Below are positions 57,432-64,000 of a stretch of 64,000 nucleotides of DNA, in pieces (positions within the stretch are counted from its first letter, which is position 1; each line of letters begins with the position of its first letter). The notes beneath the pieces were generated by a model. It did not search any database, was not told the origin of the DNA, and was given only the letters and a program-made list of their open reading frames with translations. The translations under genes and the position numbers were made by a program. The stretch comes from Dermatophagoides farinae (Eukaryota; Arthropoda; Arachnida; Sarcoptiformes; Pyroglyphidae): positions 250,501 through 314,500 of the forward strand of contig NW_027461521.1 of the NCBI RefSeq assembly GCF_024713945.1, written 5' to 3'.

Positions 57432-58031
57432 ATGCTAGGAATAAAAAAAAACAAGTTTTTTTCAAATACTTCGGCCAAAAACGCTTATTTAACCGGAGCT
57501 GAACGAGATTATCTCGTTTCCAAAAGTTTAATGGCTCATGTAGTCGATAGAAGTGCAATAAAGGAAGCTGTAAAAAAATATAAAACACAAGTACTGGAAC
57601 AAGCCAATCAAAAGTGCATTGAACTAGCAAAGACTCATCGAACTAATATCGAATCAGAGCCAATCGCAGGTTCTATTAAAGGAGAAACATGGAACAAATA
57701 TCTAGAACATGTATTAACAAATAAACAAAATTTAGTGTTTCATACGATTATTTTTCCGAATGATCAAACCGCAGCTACTTTCGACATGTCGAAAGCAAAA
57801 ATAATAAGCACTAAACAATACACTCTACCAGCTGGTGAAATTCCTGAAACAATTTCATTTCCAAGTTCAGTATTTGAAGCTATGATAGAACCAACGTGCA
57901 TGACAAAAGAAACAGGACTCCCAAGTCATATAATTGTTCGCGACGCCACGATAACACCAAAATGTACGGATGAAATAATTAAAAAAAAGTTCGAAAATGA
58001 AAAAAAACAAATGCTTAAAATCAACCGATAA
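57432..58031 (+). CDS. Unrecognised 199-aa protein
   Basis: The first ATG is at 57432, and an earlier GTG in the frame is not a likely start. The N-terminal third is helical and basic (MLGIKKNKFFSNTSAKNAYL, KEAVKKYKTQVLEQ). The middle and end look beta-rich (LVFHTIIFPNDQTAATFDMS, HIIVRDATITP), and a charged helix closes the protein. No signal peptide is seen. No family is recognised. An octamer GCGTGCGA at 57403-57410 lies just upstream (see findings). Confidence 0.6.
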   Translation: MLGIKKNKFFSNTSAKNAYLTGAERDYLVSKSLMAHVVDRSAIKEAVKKYKTQVLEQANQKCIELAKTHRTNIESEPIAGSIKGETWNKYLEHVLTNKQNLVFHTIIFPNDQTAATFDMSKAKIISTKQYTLPAGEIPETISFPSSVFEAMIEPTCMTKETGLPSHIIVRDATITPKCTDEIIKKKFENEKKQMLKINR

Positions 58032-58199
58032 AAATATGTCGACCAATAGTTAAATAAATTTTATGCTTGAACTGCAGCTTCAAAGCATAAATAGTAAAAT
58101 AAATAATTAGAACAGCTTTTCGCTTGAAAAACCTATAAATCCCAGTATAATACAGTTTTTATGTTTCTTAGAAAATCTATTTACAATTTGGTAATAATT

Positions 58200-58214
58200 T
58201 GCGCACCGTGCGCA
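58200..58214. promoter_or_regulatory. 15-bp GC-rich palindrome upstream of CCCH gene
   Basis: TGCGCAC and GTGCGCA flank one central base at 58200-58214, 51 bases before the ATG at 58265, in an otherwise A/T-rich gap. It is a candidate transcription-factor site because of position and symmetry. Confidence 0.35.
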
Positions 58215-58264
58215 TTCTATTGCCAACACGCGCTATATGCGTTAGTAGTGTAAGATATTGTAGC

Positions 58265-59456
58265 ATGGCATCTAAATCAAATAAAACATCAATAAACATA
58301 GTTTTAACCACTGAAGAGCTTTACAAATTCCGCTCAATGCTATGTTTGAAACAAGCTGAAGGTCAATGTTATCAACCTGATTGGTGTGCTCATTCACATT
58401 GTTTAACCTGGCAAAGACGGAACCCAATGAAACATGTATATCTGTAAGTATAAAGTTTATTATCATATTACGCAGTTCATCACTGTGGATAAATGATCAA
58501 ACAACAAATATCTTATTAGGCCCGTGCTCTGCCCAGATATTGAATTTCATCGTAAACACAATCGTATGCACTTAATTAGAAAGTGCGATAAAGGACGTAA
58601 CTGTTATTATGCACATTCAAAAGAGGAACAATTATATCATCCAATGGTGTATAAAGCTCGCATGTGTAAATCTCACGAATCTTGTTATAGACGATTTTGT
58701 CCTTTTGCACATAACTTAGATGAAGTAAGAAATGCGTTATCGCTTGATTCATATTTGAAATTGGTTCAGGATTATTGGAAAAATAAACAATTAAACTCTA
58801 ATCAAGAAGAAAAAAGCATTTCAGGTAATACCCAGTTAACAGCTGCTTTAGAAGCTGTACATAAACAAAATCAACAAATACAGCAAATACTGAACAAACG
58901 CAACAATAAATCATATTTCTTCTCTCATAAAGCGAATCAAGGATCTGAAGCAGTTTTCAAAACTCCACAGTCAACACGATCTGTAAAAACAAATCACAAT
59001 GATAACGAAACACCATATACTGATAAAACATATTCTACTGAAGAATCAGCTTTGGTCGAACAAAAAGACAAACCGACAAACGATACATTCGAAAAAAACA
59101 ACGATAGCTATAATCTACTTTGCAGCAATTTGTTGAACAATGTGTCTATTAAAAATGAAGTACCTCACAACAAGTATTATCTAGATACGTCTTATTTTTC
59201 AGAGACTCAATCAAAAAATACACCATACAACAAATCGTTTTCTAAAAATGATTTCAGCAACTATAAAAGCGAAGGTGTTGAATTAATAAATAATAATTCA
59301 GACTATCTTTTAAACAAAAAATTTGTTTATAATATGAAGCATGACGGACACGATTTCAAAGATTTTTGGGTAGATATAGACAAACTGATATCGGGTGAAG
59401 ATGACTTAACTATTGAACTAACTAGAGCGAAAACAATTTTGTTAAATCTACAATAG
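58265..59456 (+). CDS. CCCH zinc-finger protein, two exons
   Basis: Exon 1 is 58265-58443 and exon 2 is 58520-59456, joined over a 76-nt intron (GTAAGT...ATTAG, phase 2). The product has 371 aa. Three CCCH-type fingers are seen: C27-x7-C35-x5-C41-x3-H45 (GQCYQPDWCAHSH) in exon 1, a second in exon 2 with CDKGRNCYYAH, and a third, CKSHESCYRRFCPFAH. The fingers are close together, as in RNA-binding tandem CCCH proteins of plants and protists. The remaining 230 residues are Asn/Lys/Gln-rich and likely disordered. It probably binds mRNA. An ATG-less first ORF and a GTG-started second ORF are explained by the intron. Confidence 0.85.
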
Positions 59457-59614
59457 AAATTACTGAATTAAAAACTTTAATGACGCGTTCATTAGTTGAA
59501 AAGGGACAAATTTAAGAGAATGTGTCTAGTGATTTTTTTGGTGTCAAATTAGCTGGTGCATTGTCTAATTAGTTTAAATAGAAAAACGCCGAAAGCTTCT
59601 ACCTGAATAGTGAT

Positions 59615-60247
59615 ATGTCAAAATATTACGAAAAAGAAGTCCCAGCAGAAATTAAAACCATCTCCCAGGTTGTATCAAAAAATACTAATGATTATGATAA
59701 TAAAAACTTTAAATCAGTAAACGATTCTAATACACGGAGCTATGAATTTTCCACTTTTACAATAGAACCCCTTATAATTAAAATTACATTTGAACCATCA
59801 GAAAATCAAAATCAGACACTCACATTACAGATTCTTTGTGAAACTGATTTGTTTCTGAACTGTAAATTTATTATAGATGCCGTTCAATATGCAAATTTTG
59901 CAATAGAAGAAAATTTATCGTGCAATTTTGTTGAATTTTTTGATGTTCTAAAACAGAATATTGAGAAAACAGTGAATAGTGAATATATACTTTCACTTGA
60001 ACGTAGTGATTCAGCTATATCATTGAAATTTAAAAAAAACCTAGACTATAAAATTATAACTATTTTAAGGTTGGAGCTTGTGGATTCAAGCTTTTCTGAA
60101 ATAAAAAATTCGATAATAAATCGATATAATCGTCTAAAGTTAGAACTGATAAAGTCTCAACAGAATTCTGGAAATGCGATTTATCTCAACCAGGAACAGT
60201 TTACAAAAACTATGAGTAATAATGTAAAAATTCTACATAATCATTAG
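59615..60247 (+). CDS. Unrecognised 210-aa protein
   Basis: ATG to TAG, no introns seen. The protein is polar with alternating strands and helices (FTIEPLIIKITFEPS, LTLQILCETDLFLNCKF, NRYNRLKLELIKSQQ). It has three Cys and no signal peptide or membrane segment. Beta-sheet-rich N-terminal and helical C-terminal halves could form a small alpha/beta domain, but no family is recognised. Confidence 0.55.
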   Translation: MSKYYEKEVPAEIKTISQVVSKNTNDYDNKNFKSVNDSNTRSYEFSTFTIEPLIIKITFEPSENQNQTLTLQILCETDLFLNCKFIIDAVQYANFAIEENLSCNFVEFFDVLKQNIEKTVNSEYILSLERSDSAISLKFKKNLDYKIITILRLELVDSSFSEIKNSIINRYNRLKLELIKSQQNSGNAIYLNQEQFTKTMSNNVKILHNH

Positions 60248-60487
60248 TTTAGTAGGTCATTCACAAAACTATAGTTATTTAAATACATAAAAACATTAAA
60301 AAGTTGTACCTTTTCTAAATTTATATTAACTAAAAAGGGAAAAACTTTGCTTTTGACTAATTTATATAATTATAAATAAAATCTAAATTGTATTTCTCTA
60401 AATTTATTGGCAGAAGATCTTTTAAGATAAAAAGTTTATCAAGATCTAAAGCAAGAAATTTGAGTTGCAGTAATTTTTGAAACATTA

Positions 60488-62494
60488 ATGAACTACAAAA
60501 ATTTAAGTAAATTATTCTCATCTTTTAATTTGGAAAATCAGATATTACCATGTGGTTACAACATTATAAATTCAACGAGCTCACACAGCGAGAATCGTCC
60601 GAAAAGAAAAATATCTGCTTTACCAATCAATAGTTTCACGTGGTTCTACGCTTTGAAAAAACCAAAAGAACACGTCAACGCATCTCTGACTCAAGGATAC
60701 GCTGAGCTTAGCTTGATCTGCATGGGAGGTTTAACCAAAATATATTTAAACAAATGTAATTCAACGTCAACGAAAGAAGCTATGTGCAAAAATGACATAC
60801 TCAACGATGATGCGCGGTACAACGGAACTCCTCCTATATTTCCTATGATTCGTGCATACATTAATGACAAACCTGTATGGCAAACACGCGTTACATGTTT
60901 AGATCAACGTATCGACCCCGCTGTTGACGAAAGTGAAGACAACGAAAACGCAAATAACGAGAACTTGATTGAAACAAACATGAGCTCCCAATGTTTTTAC
61001 CAATTAGATTCAGCATATACTTTTTCGTTCAATGACGAAGCTAAAATAAACATATACTCCCCAGCAAGCAACATAACGCTTCATGTAATCGAAAAAGACT
61101 TGTCAGCTTCATCTAATTTTAACGAATCAATTTTGGCTAGCGTTACCGTCCCAATTTATTCATTAGAACCTGGTGTAGCAACAGACTTAGAAATTTGTTT
61201 TGAGTACGGCATGCCTGAAACTTATAATGTTGAAACACTTATAAACAAGTCAGTAGATAAAAAAATTCAAAGTCCGATAAAAGTAGCAATGAAATTATAT
61301 ATATCCTTGTTGCTTTCTGTAAATAATCCGATCGTACTATCTGAGATAGTGGCACTTTCGCTTCCCAGAAGCCTTTGGACACCAAAACGTTTATTGTCTA
61401 GCAATTTTCATGATTCAGACTTAGTTTCAATTATTTCCCTCGAAATACTTGATTTCAGTTTTGACGACAACAAAATAACATTATCAAAATTAATTGAATC
61501 TATGTTCATCTTTATTAACTGTTTATCACAACCAAAACACGATTCTAATATTGAAGATTCCATTCAAAAACTAAATGTCTATATAGAATACTCGTTTATC
61601 AAAAAAAGTATTATGCATAATGCAATAGACTTAATTTTTTATTTACTAATTTCGCCTTACAGCAGATTCAATAAAATTTTACGTAGTTTTTTTCCCTGTT
61701 ATGCTAAAACGGAAATATTTATCGAAGATCGAATTAACAAAGAAGTTGTAGATCAAAAAACAGCCACGTCAGACTCAATAGACGATCCACCAAATGCTTG
61801 TCAAGGAGAAACAAAAAAAAATATTTTACTGCGATTTGCTTATTTGCTTAATACGATATTTGACAAGTCCTTTTTAATAATATTATCCCTCTTGCCAATT
61901 ATTTTTGAAAGCAATAAAATTTATAATACATTTGTTCAGCTTCTGATAGTTTATATATTTTATTATTTGTTTTTTCAAATGTCATTGATAGCCCCTCTGG
62001 ATGCAGAACTAGAACAAAAACGTGAAAGATTGTTAGCTTTTTTGAAAAACTCAGAGTCAGCATTTAATTTACTCGAACCTATTTACAATAACATGCCTTT
62101 GAACTTGAAAATTAAAATAAAAATGATAGACGTTTTTATGCACTCCTTGAACAAACAATGTAGAAAAGCTAACGGCAATTCAGAGGAGGAGTTAGTCTCA
62201 GCAGATCAGAATACACCTAACAGACTCCAAGTGTGTGATAAAAAAACTGGAAAAATGCTAAATAAAACTAGCAATGAATTTAAAGTACTAAATGTTTTTG
62301 CAATCTGTAAATTATTTTCAATTTTGATTCTCGTTAGTACAATCAAATACTCTAAATACATAATACCACTCAGTGTAACCTTGCTTACGCTTTTATTTGC
62401 CTTCAGAGAATACACACTAACTTCCATGATTATTCATTTTTGTATCGGCTTAAGGAAATATAGAAAAATGATCAAACTGCGTAAGAAGAAATGA
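60488..62494 (+). CDS. C2-like membrane protein (MCTP-like), 668 aa
   Basis: Three regions are seen. The N-terminal 100 residues start polar. At about 100-260 there is a beta-rich segment with MIRAYINDKPVWQTRV and ITLHVIEKDLSASSNFNESI followed by LASVTVPIYSLEPG, like a C2 domain. Two pairs of hydrophobic segments near the C-terminus (about 457-500 and 600-650) are followed by a very basic tail (LRKYRKMIKLRKKK). C2 domain plus paired C-terminal membrane helices with a helical linker is the plan of MCTP proteins, which tether ER to other membranes. Acidic calcium ligands are not obvious. Family assignment is tentative. Confidence 0.5.
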   Translation: MNYKNLSKLFSSFNLENQILPCGYNIINSTSSHSENRPKRKISALPINSFTWFYALKKPKEHVNASLTQGYAELSLICMGGLTKIYLNKCNSTSTKEAMCKNDILNDDARYNGTPPIFPMIRAYINDKPVWQTRVTCLDQRIDPAVDESEDNENANNENLIETNMSSQCFYQLDSAYTFSFNDEAKINIYSPASNITLHVIEKDLSASSNFNESILASVTVPIYSLEPGVATDLEICFEYGMPETYNVETLINKSVDKKIQSPIKVAMKLYISLLLSVNNPIVLSEIVALSLPRSLWTPKRLLSSNFHDSDLVSIISLEILDFSFDDNKITLSKLIESMFIFINCLSQPKHDSNIEDSIQKLNVYIEYSFIKKSIMHNAIDLIFYLLISPYSRFNKILRSFFPCYAKTEIFIEDRINKEVVDQKTATSDSIDDPPNACQGETKKNILLRFAYLLNTIFDKSFLIILSLLPIIFESNKIYNTFVQLLIVYIFYYLFFQMSLIAPLDAELEQKRERLLAFLKNSESAFNLLEPIYNNMPLNLKIKIKMIDVFMHSLNKQCRKANGNSEEELVSADQNTPNRLQVCDKKTGKMLNKTSNEFKVLNVFAICKLFSILILVSTIKYSKYIIPLSVTLLTLLFAFREYTLTSMIIHFCIGLRKYRKMIKLRKKK

Positions 62495-62516
62495 TTTAGC
62501 ACGCTCAGAATTTTGC

Positions 62517-63372
62517 TTATAAACAAATTGTTTTTAACTTCGAAATGACGTCAACACTAATAAGAAGTTTAGTTTCAATACTTTCCAACAAGCGCATGAA
62601 GTTCTTTTTGTGCATTTCGTAATTTTTTTCATTTTTTTTCGAATTTATGTTGGAAGCAACAACAAACAAAGCTTCTCTCAATGCCTTTAAAAATTTTTTT
62701 CGAGTTTTCTCACACTCATTTAAACATAACTGAATCAAGACAGAAGAGTAATAGTTATTATTAGTTTTCAACCACAAAATTGACAGTATTAGAACAGAAA
62801 TAACGCTATAGATAGCTGCTTTGTTGGTCGAAAAAGTTAATAGATGATTCACAGCAGCGTCAACTGACGCACTAGTAACTAAATATTTGAAAATTTTCAA
62901 ATCCATTTCGTACACTAGTCCAATTTTTTTTCCAATTAATTCGATTTTGTTAGTGGTTTCTGATTTTTCTGGATCAACCTCTTCTTTTTTGAAACCCATC
63001 AGCAAACGCGCTGAAAGTGCTGTTTTCTCGTATTTATTAATATCGGGTACTAAATTATTACTGTGAATTAGTGGTTGACCATTTTTGCTAGATTTAATAA
63101 ATTTGGCAAGACAAGAATCCAAACTTGAAAGCGACAAAAAAATAGGAGAATCTTTAACAGTATTATACAAAGAGAAGGTAATTTCAAAATATTCTATTTT
63201 TTCGGGGCTAATTTGCTCTGAATAGCGTAGTATCAGCAAACTTCAAAAGTTCTTTACGGCAAACGTCTAGCTCTGTAAAATTAGATCCTTTAAAATTCCC
63301 TTTACAATACTTATACAAACGGTTCCATGGCAGGACCAAAGCTATAAATCCGCTTGTTTCCTTAAGACAGTT
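62517..63372 (-). CDS. Protein with one membrane segment; 5' end unresolved, spliced
   Basis: The main exon (63217-62517) has no ATG near its 5' end and an in-frame TGA just before its first codons. Upstream, another frame (63372-63258) reads SGFIALVLPWNRLYKYCKGN and on to ELDVC, which looks like coding sequence. A 40-nt GT-AG segment (63218-63257, donor GTAAAG, acceptor TTCAG) joins them in frame. The gene's start probably lies in a further exon to the right, possibly ending at an AG near 63361. A hydrophobic segment (AIYSVISVLILSILWL) is followed by a charged C-terminal half. No family is recognised. It converges on the C2-like gene with a 22-bp gap. Confidence 0.45.
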
Positions 63373-64000
63373 TTAAATAAAATTTAAACAAATGAAGTCG
63401 TAGATAGGAAACGCAATTAGTAATATTGAAATAATTTAGCAAACCAACAAAAATACAAAATATCACTAATCGTTTCGACGTAGATAAAAACTGGGTCAGT
63501 TACATACAGGGTCAAGTTTTCTTTTTAGATCTGATAAAGAAAAAAATCCCATACAAAAGGTTTACATGAAAGAAGTTTCAATAATATAGCTAAAACAAAA
63601 GTTTAGATTGCTGAAAATTTCTTGCAAACTTTTGTTACAATTTAGTTTCTCAATGAAGCAAGAAATCATTAATCATACATTATTACATATGCGTGATAGA
63701 TAAAGAATAAATAATTTCTTTGTGTATATTAGCATCATGTTTTGACGAAGTTGATGTTAAAGTCTTTAATGAAAACGCTCTCTTTCAATAATTGTTTACT
63801 AAAGTCAATACACTGAGAAAGGGTTGGCTCGGTTACTTCAAACGGATACATCAGTAACTTTTTATTTGAATCTCGTTAAACTAATCTAAAAAAACTTTTT
63901 TTATCTTTCTTTGAATCTAGGAAAGTAATAATATGAGAAAAAATGTTCAGGGCCCAAAGAATTAGAAATTGAGTAGTGAAAATTACTGTATTGCTCTCAT
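63373..64000. other. Right edge, no gene confirmed
   Basis: AT-rich sequence with stops in all frames and a few short ORFs under 40 codons. It may contain the first exon(s) of the minus-strand gene ending at 62517. A minus-strand GT-AG pairing could not be fixed by eye. Confidence 0.35.

Overview
This window is nuclear DNA of a unicellular eukaryote with a compact, AT-rich genome. The products are eukaryotic throughout: actin, an ATR/Mec1-type kinase, CK1 and CDK kinases, TFIID subunit TAF1, APC10, RFC, spliceosome factor Isy1, BAP31 and cytosolic ribosomal proteins uL30, uS2 and uL6. The standard code is used. Genes are packed on both strands with gaps of tens to a few hundred bases. Most are intronless, and the introns I could resolve are mostly 27-35 nt with GTAAGT-like donors and TAG/CAG acceptors. 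IscU without an obvious long targeting sequence, divergent actin and tight packing would fit a reduced, possibly parasitic protist (for example an ascetosporean rhizarian or a microsporidia-related lineage). The sequence alone does not settle the taxon. There is no operon, phage, CRISPR or transposon signal.

Layout. 1-5.4 kb: the 3' end of a truncated gene, a small possibly secreted protein, an unrecognised Cys-containing 750-aa protein and an MBL-fold hydrolase. 5.5-16.8 kb: a Myb/SANT protein, a small spliced gene, a CDK-like kinase, the 2284-aa ATR-like kinase and two spliced genes of unknown function. 17-25 kb: TDP2, two large helical proteins, an RFC small subunit, RPL7 and RPSA. 25-31 kb: a Ytm1/WDR12-like protein, a small protein, IscU, a tiny secreted-peptide candidate, CK1, a WD40 protein and APC10. 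31-44 kb: an ASC-1/Rqt4 zinc-finger protein, Mkt1-like, Isy1, a class 3 lipase, TAF1 and a WDR70-like protein. 44-54 kb: prefoldin, actin, Mrd1, RPL9, two membrane proteins (one BAP31-like), a RING1-like protein and a Hel2/ZNF598-like protein. 54-64 kb: a secreted Tyr-rich protein, a GST-fold protein, a hidden three-exon secreted-peptide gene, a CCCH zinc-finger protein, a C2/transmembrane protein and several unknowns.

Themes. The recognised genes are housekeeping: ribosome biogenesis (Ytm1, Mrd1, ribosomal proteins), collided-ribosome surveillance (Hel2 and Rqt4-like), DNA damage and replication (ATR, TDP2, RFC), transcription (TAF1, SANT, CDK), splicing (Isy1) and cell cycle (APC10). The accessory part is a set of short signal-peptide genes and an abundant-looking Tyr-rich secreted protein. 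Re-reading gaps with the short-intron rule recovered 5' exons for several genes and two or three genes that ordinary ORF searches miss. Coordinates for spliced genes are gene spans; exon limits are in the evidence.
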